A stretch of 64,000 bases of DNA from Cantharellus purpuraceus (Eukaryota; Basidiomycota; Agaricomycetes; Cantharellales; Hydnaceae). The position numbers and the translations under genes were made by a program. The notes under the pieces were generated by a model that was not told where the DNA came from, ran no database searches, and saw only the letters and a program-made list of their open reading frames with translations. The DNA lies in contig JALBUN010000026.1 of the NCBI GenBank assembly GCA_025174535.1, forward strand, positions 1-64,000. The letters run 5' to 3'. Each line of letters opens with the position of its first letter. Position 1 is the first letter of the stretch. Shown in pieces: positions 44,526-54,500 of this stretch.

Positions 44526-46720
44526 CTCCCGCTCGAGTGAACTGTCATTCCCAACTTCAAGACAAAATGTTCATGTTTCACCTTCCCAAGGCTTTTCGTC
44601 ATAATATCTGCTGTCATCTCGTTCGTTTGGCAATATCTGACCCGTAATTGACCAGACGCGACCACTTCTCTGATATAATGGTATCTCACTGCAATGTGCT
44701 TTGTTCGCGGATGATTTCCAGGATTCCGAATTAATGCGAGAGCTCCCTAGTTGTCACATTGCAGTTCTGTGGGTTCATTCTGTTTGTGTCCAAGTTCATC
44801 CAGTAATTGTCTGAGCCAGATTGCTGCTTGAGTGGCACGACTTGTGGCAATATACTCAGCTTCGGTACTTGACAGTGCAGGTGAAGATTGGATCTTACTG
44901 CTCCAGCTAATCGCAGCGCCTCCCATCAGGAACACATAGCCTGCAGTTGATCGACAAGTATCTGTATTGCCAGCCCAGTCTGAATCTGAGTATCCATGCA
45001 GAAGTCGCGAGACAAGTCCACCATCCATTGCATTTGAGTTGTACCTCAATACGTGGTCTCTGGTTCCGATGAGGTAATGTACTATGCGTTTTGCTTCAAG
45101 CTAGTGCCGTTGTCCTGGGTTTGCAGTGAATTTGCTTAGCATTCCCACAGCAAATGCAATATCAGGCCGTGTTCCTAGCATCACCCACATCAATCCTCCA
45201 ATGAGGTTTGCATATGGTGTCTTCTTCATCTCATTTATCTCCACTGACGATGTTGGACAGTCATCCACAGATAATTTGGCACCGGCAGTGAGTGGGGTTG
45301 GTGCAGGCTTGGCATTGGTGAGTCCAAAGCATGCTCCCAACTCCTCAATGTAATGAGTTTGTGACAGCATGATGGCCCCTTTCTCACAGGTGATTTGCAT
45401 GCCAAGGATGTACCTTGCATCTCCGAGGTCCTTCAGTTTGAATTGCTCACCCAGGTGTGTTTTGTGCATTCACATGGTTGTGAGGCAGTTTCTGAACATG
45501 AGTATATCATCAACATATACTGCCAAGTAGACTATGGCATCTCCACGTTGAAAGACGTATATGCAAAAGTCAGAGTTGCAGCGGTGATACCCAATTTGCT
45601 CCAAAGCAGAGTTCAGTAGGTCATTCCAAACTCATGAGGCTTGCTTGAGTCCATAGAGTGATCATTGCAGTCGCTTGATCTTTCCAGCCCCTTCAATACC
45701 ATCGGGAAGGCAAAGGTAAATCTCTTCCTCTAAAGGGCCGTTCAGAAATGCTGTTTCCACATCTAGCTGATGAATGTGCTGCAAATTTTCCTTTAGTGCA
45801 AGTGCAAGAAGCAATCAGAGTGATGTTAACTTGACCACAGGAGCAAATGTCTCGTCGTAATCAAGACCTGGCATCTGGGAGAATCCCTTTGCGACAAGGT
45901 GAGCCTTGAATTTTTCTACGCTACCATCTGCATTTCACTTGACTTTCAGGATGATTTTAGCGCCGATGGCCTTGTGTCCTGGTGGGAGAATTGCATCAAC
46001 CCACGTTCCATTGTCTACAAGTGCCTGTAGTTCCTTTTCAACAGCTGGTTTCCAGATCTCTTCCCAATCAGGTCCTTGCATGGCTTCACGGAGAGACCAT
46101 GGTTCGTCACAGCTTCCATTGGACATTGCTGCTGCTGTGGCAGTGAAGGCAACCTCAGCAAATTGGTCTGGTAAGTCCATTCCTTCTTCTACAGGTTCCT
46201 CTGCTATGACGTCTTGTGTGTGCTGAGACTCATGGATTTTCCAGGTTGGATGTATGGTGTGGCATTGTGGGAGCTCTTGTGCTGGTCCCAATAGATCCAT
46301 TTCAGTGCGACGTCTGCATGGGACACTTGCAGGGGGTGTTGGTTCCGCATGATCTGCCAAGGTGAGTGGGGCCTCCAGTGTGTCTATGTCTGCTCCCACT
46401 GAATCATGGGTGGATGATGCTGCATCATCGGATTCATCAGTATTCTCTCCTGGAGACATCCTGGGGTTCATGACTTCATTTGGCCAATGGAATTGTAACT
46501 CTTCTGTTCAATGGCCATCCTTGGGTATGTGTGTGCGTTCGTTAAAAACAACATCATGAGACTTGATGATCTTACGTCTGTCGGGGTCCCGGAGACGGTA
46601 AGCTTTAGTTCCATGATACACTTTTGTGTTTTTGAATCTAGCTTTTTGCGCTTATGTTTGGGAGGATGCACGTATGCTGGGCATTCAAAGGGGCAACCCA
46701 TTCTTCAACCCCTTTCGTGA
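44526..46720 (-). mobile_element. Ty1/copia retrotransposon pol, degenerate (integrase end, RT, RNase H)
   Basis: On the minus strand the order is: integrase tail (YVHPPKHKRKKLDSKTQKC, then YRLRDPDRRKIIKSHDVVFN at 46610-46550); a Ser/Asp-rich spacer; reverse transcriptase ([49 protein letters not shown], the catalytic YVDDILM near 45500, GDARYILGMQITCEKGAIML); then RNase H (GYSDSDWAGNTDTCRSTAGY, SSTEAEYIA, KHIAVRYHYIREVV) and the tail KHEHFVLKLGM. The element is dead: in-frame stops lie at 46508, 45935, 45815, 45662, 45632, 45470 (all TGA) and at 45098 and 44744 (TAG), with a frameshift near 46605. The gag, protease and 5' LTR are absent. Confidence 0.92.
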
Positions 46721-48379
46721 GTGAAAAATGTTTCCTGCACAGTACATGCACCAATGGTTAACACAGGGGCCAAGAACATCGCTGGTAACTGTATTAAATA
46801 ACATGTGATCGTGTGGCAGACAGCAGCAGACCTTGGATGATCCATGTAATCATCAGCATGGATAGCAGAAACTCCCAGCAAGTGCACAACCTGATGAAAT
46901 GATCGCAGATACTAGGTATACGAGCTGATTTTGGTGACCAAATGCTTGGCACTATGGCCAAGAATGCATATGGAACTGACCTTGTACATGTGAACAGTGA
47001 ATGTAGGTAAGAGCTCGTATCATGATGAAAATGCATGTCAGATAAGCAACGGTGTTCAGCTTGACCTCAAATTCAACAGACAAATCCGTGAATGCAGGGA
47101 TTGCAATGGCTGAAGTTGGAGCGTCATTATATATTCTGATCAACATTGAAAAGGGCACACCGACACTAAAAGGGGCCTGCATCGTGTGCAGGGCTACAAT
47201 CAACATTAGTGTGTTCTTGCGCCATCTGCTAAGTCTTTATCCTTTGTCCCATGCAGAAACCATTCCAAGTGACTCATGTTGGCCAGTTAAAAGGATCGGC
47301 GGATGAGTTCAAATGACCAGGTTGCAGATCAAGGGTGCGCTGCACTTTAGAATCATTGCTGATAATGTCCCCTGGATATGTATCTACAGCCACCGTCGAT
47401 TCCTTCGTTTCATCGTCCCAAGGCTCAAGTCGACTCTATAGCGAGGATAGGAGGGGGAAACATGACAGGTTGTAGTGTGATGCAAGTTGTCGCCTAGAGT
47501 ATAAGTGGACAGACAGTCTTATCTCACTGCAACACTGTTGAAGACTGAAGCAGACAGAAAATTACGAATCAGTGTGCAGCCAAAATGAATTGAATTACAC
47601 TTAAACCTATCCAATAAGGATGACGTAGTTGATCACGCTTCCCTTGCTTCTATTACCAACATGTTATACCAGCCATGAGCTAAAATAAGGGCCGATTGCA
47701 AGTCAGAGCGAAGAACTGGGCAGACCTCATTTGAAATTTCCGGAGGAGCACGGAGCACAGCCTCTTCCATACCATAGACACCATGGATACTATCAACTAC
47801 TAAATTGAACGGAAAACACTCATTTATCATAGAGGGCCATAGAAGTGACCAGTTTAGCCCATACGGAGTGAGCCCCAGGAACAGACTTTGTGGAAGCTTC
47901 GCCAGGCAACTCGGGAGGCTTCCGCCAGGCAAATTGGGAAGCATACTAGGGAAATGGTTGAAGCCTGATATTTGTCATGCCTGGCCACCATGCAATTTCA
48001 GCATAGCCCATGTCTGCTATTGGACTTGTGCTGTGGCTCTCCATAGGGAAGTATGATACCACACCCTACAAACTATGGTCAGGAAATTTGCACCATTGTC
48101 TGTGGACATTCCTTACCTTGAAGCATGTCAGCCAAAACGATGAGCTGAGTCGCTCATGTTGAGGAACATAGGTGGATAAGTATCAGACTGTGACAAGATG
48201 GGCTTGCCGATAAGACGTCGAGAGGTGTCAACTATCGGTTCCTTTGCTGAGTTTTGCGTCGTCGGGGTAAAACTTTGGTATTGGTACGTTTGCTGAGTTT
48301 TCGAGGTTTGACCGAGGATTCAAGACTGAGGCATAAATTGCAGGCCAAGACATTCAACCCCAACGGGACTTGACTCGCT
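46721..48379. other. No confident gene
   Basis: The region is flanked by retroelement and gene fragments. A minus-strand frame at 47633-47944 (LPQSLFLGLTPYGLNWSLLW) is open, but no family is recognised. It is probably further debris. Confidence 0.4.
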
Positions 48380-48579
48380 TCGTCAAGTGGCCTGAGTATA
48401 AGAAGGTCGTTGGATAATGTAGCTTGAGAGTATATAGGTAGAGAAGGCACTGGATGTAGCCTCGTAAGGGTTATAGGGGAATAGGAACCAAAGGGAGATG
48501 TCACCTCAATTCCAAAGGTGCCACGATCCACGTAGTCGCCTAGAAATAGGTACGGTGTCTCAGACGGATCACCGCCGAA
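48380..48579 (-). pseudogene. Calcineurin (PP2B) catalytic subunit fragment
   Basis: The minus strand reads FGGDPSETPYLFLGDYVDRG and then TFGIE at 48577-48505. This is the metal-binding GDYVDRG motif of PPP phosphatases with the PP2B-specific GG.P..T.YLFLGDYVDRG context. After an intron-like gtgaca...acgag gap, IQCLLYLYTLKLHYPTTF follows at about 48460-48400, the next segment of the same domain. The expected LRGNHE motif is then lost (FLYSGHLTKR and a stop). The 5' side is cut exactly where an LTR fragment begins, so only about 50 codons of the gene remain. Confidence 0.8.
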
Positions 48580-48789
48580 GCTTATGTGCTGTGCCCTCAC
48601 TAATACCGGTGTCCAAGATTTCAGAGACGGAGTATGACTTAGAGAGTTAGGATCAGACTTAGGAACTAGGTGTGATTCAATATTTGAACTGGGGAATGAA
48701 GTCCCCAGTCAGGCAACTTAAATACATATTTGAAATCTAATAATAATTACTCCGGTGATGGGTCTCCAAGGCCGACAGCCTTACATGAG
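48580..48789 (+). repeat. Truncated LTR of the TGTTATGAC family
   Basis: From cttatgtgctgtgccctcac through gaatgaagtccccagtcagg to ccgacagccttacatgag, it matches 61432-61636 with few differences. Neither LTR terminus is present. It abuts the calcineurin fragment. Confidence 0.88.
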
Positions 48790-49067
48790 TTCGATACCAA
48801 ACTAGTAGATACAATCATAAGACAGTGATGTTATAAAATAAAGGGAAACGCACGTATTACATGGACGATTGAGGCTGTAAAAGACGCGAACTGCAGACCA
48901 TACGACATGACAAACGTTACACTGCGAGAGGACCATAAGATCAACATTGACATTCTTTGAAATTGATGGCAGACGTACGGTAGGTATATTGGGGAATATT
49001 GTCGGTCTGGACATGAAACAGGTCAACCAGTGAATGTCCCGGAGATATGAGACAACAAACAGAGATC

Positions 49068-49658
49068 TATATCAAAGGTACCATTGACCAATATGTTTGA
49101 GGCCTGATAGGGCATTCCCGTGTTGTCAAAAGCGAGTGCCGCGGATATAGGCATAAATTTAGCGTAGAAAACATTCTTGACTGTAAGCTTAGGTTAATAA
49201 TCCGAGCGACACTGTTGTGCAGGGTGCTCACAGTACAAAATCGGCACGATCAACCAGAACCAAAGAAACAGGGAACTAATAATGTTTGCTTGCACCCACC
49301 ACTGAGGGTATAGTCAGAACACGTAGAATATACGCTAAGATGTGGGACATACAGGCGTCACCAAGGGGCTCCCAATCCAGGTGATCATGGTCCAGTCAAA
49401 GGTCAGAATACCCATACCCATTCCGTTGGTAGTCCCAAACAGTGCGTTCACGACCATGTCCTCTGGTGCGATCCAGCAAGCCCAATTGAATACGCTGAGC
49501 GCCGTAAATAGGTAGCCTGGAATCCAGTACCAGGTAAAGCCACAGATCAGCACGTATACGGTCGCGTGCAGGCAAGTTTTCTCAGCTGAAGCTGCCGTTG
49601 CTGAAAATAATACACCTCGATCAGAAAAGTCTGCCAATAGTGAACCGCGTATACACAT
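49068..49658 (-). pseudogene. Oligopeptide transporter (OPT family) fragment
   Basis: Three exon-like pieces on the minus strand. 49658-49353 reads GVLFSATAASAEKT, WYWIPGYLFTALSVFNWACW and GMGILTFDWTMITWIGSPLV. 49301-49232 reads WWVQANIISSLFLWFWLIVP. 49175-49068 reads FYAKFMPISAALAFDNTGMP and QASNILVNGTFDI. They are joined by good GT-AG introns (gtatgt...cctcag, gtgagc...gtcaag). This is the middle of an OPT proton-coupled peptide transporter, normally about 700-900 residues. Both ends are missing: downstream of 49068 the frame runs into a stop, and upstream of 49658 no further OPT motif is seen. Confidence 0.82.
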
Positions 49659-50059
49659 GAATTGATCTTGTCAATTCCCGACGTCGGTCAATTTGATGAA
49701 GAAATTGTATAGAAGCGGTTATTGCACCCCACATTCTTTCCCTGCCACTCTGGATGCTGAGGCAAGGGTTGGCCAGAAGGGACGAGCATGCAATTGAAGC
49801 CAGCCCCTCTAGAAGGATCGGTGGGCATTGGCTAGAAAGGCCAGATTCTGGAGTGGAGTGTCAGCCATGGGGCTGAAGCTGGAAGAGGAAGAAGACATGG
49901 ACCGAAGAGCGTTGGACAGACGTATCTGCAGTGGCAGAGGTTCGGCAGCAGGGCGCAATGACAGTACTAGGGCAGCACACTGATATGTGAAAAAAGTATT
50001 CATATTCTGCATAGCGCCATGGCTCAAGACTACGAAGACAAATAATGTTGTGAGATTAA

Positions 50060-50625
50060 GACGCTTATTCAGAAATACAACAAATACGTATGTACAACCT
50101 ATTTTCCTCAAATTTTATACAATACACTTCAATTCAAACTTATTTTCATATTTCAACATGATTCTCAAATTTTACACAATATACTAGATTAAAACATATT
50201 TTGATATTTTGGCATAATTCTCAAAAATAATTCTTTTTTTCCTGATTTAGTGGTGGCAACTCTCTTGAAGGAACATCCAAATATCATTGATTCTTTCTTA
50301 TACAATACTTATAACATAATTTGAACTATCTTTAATCCCCACCTGGTATTTGTATATCTAAATACCCTATATAATACCAATTATATTCATATATACATTC
50401 CTATTATATCCATGTAAATAATTATGTTCATCTCAACCAAATATCTTATCTTTTAAAGTTTATTAAAATATAGAATATATGTTTATATTTATGAAAATTT
50501 CACACATCCGAAATCTTTTAAGATATCCAAATTGTAACTCCCTGGCTTTATGTATCATTGAAATCCTGATGTATATCTCCTATACATCAGAATATTGTAT
50601 ACTGACATGATTCCGAACAAGCGTC
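50060..50625 (+). mobile_element. MITE-like repeat, copy 1
   Basis: The 566-bp element starts GACGCTTATTCAGAA and ends TTCCGAACAAGCGTC, a terminal inverted repeat of about 15 bp with two mismatches. A perfect 10-bp hairpin (CTGATGTATA / TATACATCAG, loop tctcc) lies at 50566-50590, 35 bases from the right end. It has no coding capacity. Flanks are TAA on the left and TAG on the right. Confidence 0.9.
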
Positions 50626-50704
50626 TAGGGAGGTCATTTTAAAAACAAAAATCATCACCTTATATCATCAACAAGCTTCTTTCTCCATAGATTTAGACAT
50701 GCCA

Positions 50705-51202
50705 TTATGAATTCTTATCTTCATTGGTATGTCTGGACACTGTCCAACACAGCAAAGCCAATAGTATACCAATACTAGTTATGTAGATCATGTGCACTGT
50801 ACGGCCAAGATATAGTTTCTGCCTATTTATATCTGGGCCTGGCTGTCTAACAAACGCCTGATTCACATGTGTGGTTATAATGTGTGCATATCCAGAGGTT
50901 GGATCAGAACCACTTACAAATCTGTTGGTTTTATTCAGAAAACCTGCAAATTCTGCTACAAAAATAGGATCACTTTCATTATAGCCTATTTTATCAGGTT
51001 GTAGACCAAGAAATACATATTTGATATGAGGATACTTTGAAAGCTGGAACACTTCACCTTCAGCATATGAACGGTCCAGATACTGCCCAAAGGGGTACCA
51101 GTCACACGTTGTACAATTAGCTAGCCGGTGTGGATTGCTGTGAAAAGGCTTTTGGTAAAACTGTTGATTGAGACGCTGTTTCAGTAATGGATCAGTCTCC
51201 AT
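50705..51202 (-). CDS. Unknown tail-anchored membrane protein of the AT-rich island
   Basis: An intact frame of 165 codons starts at ATG 51200-51202. Residues 1-135 are soluble, with a CxxC pair (residues 30-33), WYPFGQYLDRSYAEGEVFQL and HIKYVFLGLQPDKIG. Residues about 137-155 (HMIYITSIGILLALLCW) form one transmembrane helix followed by a 10-residue charged tail. There is no signal peptide, so a tail-anchored protein is likely. I recognise no family. Codon use is strongly AT-biased, like the neighbouring transposase. Confidence 0.7.
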   Translation of the reverse strand: METDPLLKQRLNQQFYQKPFHSNPHRLANCTTCDWYPFGQYLDRSYAEGEVFQLSKYPHIKYVFLGLQPDKIGYNESDPIFVAEFAGFLNKTNRFVSGSDPTSGYAHIITTHVNQAFVRQPGPDINRQKLYLGRTVHMIYITSIGILLALLCWTVSRHTNEDKNS

Positions 51203-51385
51203 AGATACCTATAAGTATAAAACATACAAATATTCAATTTTATTCTGGGAAAAAAAATTTACAGTTGAATGTAGCATAGGTATACAATAATACTATTACT
51301 ATTGTCTTTCCAATACTCTTTAATACATTCTGTAGATTTAAAGCTTGATGTTGCTTCCCAAGTTTTCTCTGCATAACATTTCCAT

Positions 51386-52750
51386 TTAACTAAATATTCT
51401 ACGTACTTTCCTTTTTCTTTGCCTTATTATTTGTTCTACTTCATTTTCAGTCTCATAATGCATCTCCACATCATACTCACATCTTTCTAATAGTCGTTGT
51501 TGAGATAGAGTCATCTTGTCAACATCTTCTGCTCTTTCAAGTAATGATCTGGGTGGCTCAATATCTGGGTCCTCTTCCTCAGGGTAATCAAAATATTGTT
51601 CACACCATTTTTCATGATAAGGGGATGGTTTGATCTTACGTAGTTCTACAAATTTCTTAATATTCCATAATAGACATGCTACCTTTAATTCCAGATTAAA
51701 GACAGCAGGATTTGTAGTTCTAATAGATCTCTTATTATCAAATTTTTCAAACAATATTGCAAACCCTCCAAAGAATGCTTCTACTGTTGAACGAAAGGCA
51801 CCAAACTTCTTATTAAAAATCTTTTCTTCAGGTTTAAGTTCAACATTTTTTGGCTTACGAAAAGGATAAAAGAAGTTCTTAGGCTTTAATATACTTGCCT
51901 TTACTACTTCTGGAATAGCAGATGGATAAGCTCCATCAAAGCCTATCTGATCATTCTTATCTATTTTATTCCATACAGCCATCTCTACAAACATTTTTGC
52001 ATCAGGATTTAGTTTACATGCCAATGAAGGTGAGGTGAATAGAACCATTTGATTAATGTCAATGCATACTTGAGTACGAAATCCTGCCTTTTTAAATTTA
52101 TGTGAGTACCCCTCTTCAGATGTCGATCCAATCAAAATTCCTCTTGTATCATGACCATCAAGAAGTAATGTCACTGATTCCATTTTTGGAGGATTCTTTA
52201 TAAGAGCTGATAATATCCTTATTATTATATTTGAGAACATTGTACTCAGTGAATCAGTAACTTGTTTATCTAGATCAAAGTTAAGATGATGCAGACGACC
52301 ATAAAATTCCTTATGAACATCATAAAAGCTACTTGATGGCATGAAATTTCCTATTTCTTCATAAGTAGGACCTTTGAGTAGATGATATAGTACTAACAAG
52401 CCTTTTTCTATCTCTCTATAAGGTGTAGAATGTTCTTCAACTGAAAACAATACCACAAGAAAGAAAAATACTGGTATTGGTCCAAGCTTGTTATATACTA
52501 CTTTTTTTACATCATCCATGTCATTCATATCTTTTAGTTTTGTTCTATGATATTTTTTGTGTTCTAAGACAGGCCACTTTGTGTATAGAAAATTCCAATG
52601 ATTGTCCATCAACTTATTATATGCTCTGTCCCTTTGATCATTCCACATTTTAAGTTGCTGAAGCTCTTTTTCTTCTTTCTCTTTTTGCTCTTTCTCTTTT
52701 TGCTCTTTCTCTTTTTGCTCCTTTGTGCGTTTTTGCTGGTCTGAGGGCAT
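51386..52750 (-). CDS. DDE superfamily transposase (DDE_4, Harbinger/IS5-like), intact
   Basis: This 454-residue protein catalyses cut-and-paste transposition. Residues 10-29 are KEQ/KEKE repeats. A helix-turn-helix-like segment (PTYEEIGNFMPSSSFYDVHK, about 128-147) precedes the catalytic core. The three acidic residues are visible: D198 in LLLDGHDTRG, D272 in IGFDGAYPSAIP and E324 in FRSTVEAFFGGFAILFEKF. The conserved YSHKFKKAGFRTQVCIDINQ lies between the first two. The order and spacing fit the DDE_4 family used by PIF/Harbinger elements. No stops or frameshifts occur, so it may be active. It starts 96 bases from the divergent plus-strand gene at 52847. From memory, similar transposases are common in AT-rich glomeromycete genomes; this needs a search. 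Confidence 0.87.
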   Translation of the reverse strand: MPSDQQKRTKEQKEKEQKEKEQKEKEEKELQQLKMWNDQRDRAYNKLMDNHWNFLYTKWPVLEHKKYHRTKLKDMNDMDDVKKVVYNKLGPIPVFFFLVVLFSVEEHSTPYREIEKGLLVLYHLLKGPTYEEIGNFMPSSSFYDVHKEFYGRLHHLNFDLDKQVTDSLSTMFSNIIIRILSALIKNPPKMESVTLLLDGHDTRGILIGSTSEEGYSHKFKKAGFRTQVCIDINQMVLFTSPSLACKLNPDAKMFVEMAVWNKIDKNDQIGFDGAYPSAIPEVVKASILKPKNFFYPFRKPKNVELKPEEKIFNKKFGAFRSTVEAFFGGFAILFEKFDNKRSIRTTNPAVFNLELKVACLLWNIKKFVELRKIKPSPYHEKWCEQYFDYPEEEDPDIEPPRSLLERAEDVDKMTLSQQRLLERCEYDVEMHYETENEVEQIIRQRKRKVRRIFS

Positions 52751-52846
52751 TTTGACTAAGATACTCTTATATTACAGTAAAACAAAAATATGTTCATTTT
52801 TTTGATAATTGAATTTTAAATTAAATAATATTTATTCTATGAAGCT

Positions 52847-53497
52847 ATGTTGTCTGTCTCTAAGCAAGTTGTTCGTAAAATATCTACTGTCTTTGTTAAA
52901 AAAGAACCAGAGGATGATGAAAATCCTTTGTATATAGACTCTGACACCATCTACATAAAATTCAGATTAAGAAATCCCCCAAAGGACTTCTTTCCAGCTG
53001 GATCGGTTTCTCAGGAAAGAGATAAAACACCAGAAGCACTGTACAATAAGATGATTGAAAAGGGCAATGAAATAAGCAATTCAACCTGGATTCAACAAAA
53101 TCATTGTATGTCAAGTCTGCAAACCATGCAACAGGATAATCTGCCTAGTTGTAATATTTCTATTGCTAGAGAAACTGGCAAGAAGTGTGATATTTCTATT
53201 GCTGGGGAAACTTGTAAGAACTGTGATGTGTATAACAATTTGGTTACATCAATGGTTGTTGCATTGAAACAACAGCAGAGAGTTTTCAAGAAAAGTAAAA
53301 TCACAATCTATGGTATGATCATAACTAAGGATGGTAGGTTAAAATTATATGAAACCACCAATAACAATCAGGGTGTTTCAATTGTTGTATATCCTTCCTC
53401 TGGATACAGCATAGAAGCTCAGTTTGAAGAGTGTTCTAATGCTATTGACATTATATTCCAAAGTATAAGAAATCAGATGTTCAAAGAATCCTCATAA
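52847..53497 (+). CDS. Unknown 216-residue protein, divergent from the transposase
   Basis: An intact ATG-to-stop frame. The N-terminal 60 residues are mixed-charge (VKKEPEDDENPLYIDSDTIY, FRLRNPPKDFFP). Residues 102-125 are two imperfect 12-residue repeats with cysteines (CNISIARETGKK, CDISIAGETCKN) followed by CDVY. The C-terminal 80 residues look alpha/beta (KITIYGMIITKDGRLKLYET, GVSIVVYPSSGYSIEAQFEE). No family is recognised. The 96-bp shared upstream region with the transposase suggests joint expression. It could be the second, DNA-binding component that Harbinger-type elements need, but no Myb motif is seen, so this is speculation. Confidence 0.65.
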   Translation: MLSVSKQVVRKISTVFVKKEPEDDENPLYIDSDTIYIKFRLRNPPKDFFPAGSVSQERDKTPEALYNKMIEKGNEISNSTWIQQNHCMSSLQTMQQDNLPSCNISIARETGKKCDISIAGETCKNCDVYNNLVTSMVVALKQQQRVFKKSKITIYGMIITKDGRLKLYETTNNNQGVSIVVYPSSGYSIEAQFEECSNAIDIIFQSIRNQMFKESS

Positions 53498-53509
53498 GGA
53501 GTTGATTTA

Positions 53510-53770
53510 AAAGTCCTAGTTTCTACACTCACAACATTTTTCATTTATTTTCACTTGGATAATTTCAAGATTTGAACTTTTGTTCACACAACAATAAGTA
53601 CCATTAGTATCATGATGAGTATTTTTTGAATGTTCAGAGCTCTTAGGACATTTAATATCCTTACAATCTGTAACTACAGATGTAGTAGTTATATGATTGC
53701 ACTTCCAAGTAATTTGAATTTTTCACTATCACCACACATGCCTTCATTTGAGTGAATAAAAATATTGCAT
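53510..53770 (-). pseudogene. Possible Cys-rich small gene, frame-broken
   Basis: One minus-strand frame reads WKCNHITTTSVVTDCKDIKC, then GTYCCVNKSSNLEIIQVKIN and EKCCECRN before a stop at about 53515. Upstream, another frame reads IHSNEGMCGDSEKFK, one base out of phase. A single lost A near 53715 would account for it. No start codon is identified. This is weak evidence, given for completeness. Confidence 0.35.
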
Positions 53771-53790
53771 ATTCACTTATCTGATTTATC

Positions 53791-53970
53791 TTATACTTGT
53801 TGTAGTGCACATAGTGGTAGCTGAATCTCATTGTCATCATAAGTAACAGTTATTAGCAAAGTGTCATCTGACAAAGTGCCAGTTACTAATGTAACAATAC
53901 CTGTCACTGTCATTTGTGTTCTTGCATTGATAAATGATACCTTATCACCAATCTCGGGTATATTCAACAT
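53791..53970 (-). CDS. Small 59-residue beta-rich protein
   Basis: ATG at 53968-53970, TAA at 53791. The sequence begins MLNIPEIGDKVSFINARTQM and continues with alternating hydrophobic and Thr residues (VTGIVTLVTG, LLITVTYDDNEIQL). It looks like one small beta-barrel domain of SH3/KOW type, but this is a pattern judgement only. It sits 38 bases downstream of the broken gene at 54009-54500, which also carries a VTVTG motif, so the two may be related or one operon-like cluster on the same strand. Confidence 0.5.
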   Translation of the reverse strand: MLNIPEIGDKVSFINARTQMTVTGIVTLVTGTLSDDTLLITVTYDDNEIQLPLCALQQV

Positions 53971-54008
53971 GGTGTCTCTGGTTATTATATATTAATTTTC
54001 AAAACTCA

Positions 54009-54500
54009 TTATTTCTCATCTAATTTCCTATCAAGTATATCTACAAACTTCTTAAATGCTTCAAAACACTGTAGAACATTCTTTCTACTATTAATATGTT
54101 TCATACCTGTTACTGTTACAGGAAAACAACACCTTACATTTGTTATCACTTCTGAAAACAACCCTTCTGTGATAGCATGATCAAGCTCTCTTGTAACAGT
54201 TACTAGGTAAAACTGGGGGACTTTTCTCGATGTTTGAATGCAAGGTATTGTCATTTCCTCTAAAGCACTTTTTCCCTTATTCTTCCTTATCTAAGTATGT
54301 AAAAATTTTCTTGAAGACTCCTTTAAACATTTCACATCATCTTTTTTGTAATCAAAACTGAGGATCTCATCATCAGTATCTAAAGTAATATCTCTAAAAT
54401 CTGTCTCAAAAAACTGTTTAGTCCATTGTGTGTCAACCATTATACCATAATCCCAAAGATCATGAGAACTCCAATCATTGCACTTCTTATCTTTACCCAT
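54009..54500 (-). pseudogene. Unknown 162-residue gene interrupted by one in-frame TAG
   Basis: ATG at 54498-54500. A first part of 69 codons (MGKDKKCNDWSSHDLWDYGI, EILSFDYKKDDVKCLKESSR) ends at TAG 54291-54293. The same frame continues without any other stop through 12 codons and then an ATG (54252-54254) for 81 more codons (VPQFYLVTVTRELDHAITEG, VLQCFEAFKKFVDILDRKLD). That one nonsense codon divides an otherwise open 164-codon frame suggests a single old gene, readthrough, or two overlapping-origin genes. There is no recognised family. Confidence 0.6.

Noticed and set aside
50566..50590. Subterminal hairpin taken as a Helitron 3' end
   Set aside because: The element ends GCGTC with clear inverted repeats and lacks TC and CTRR termini.
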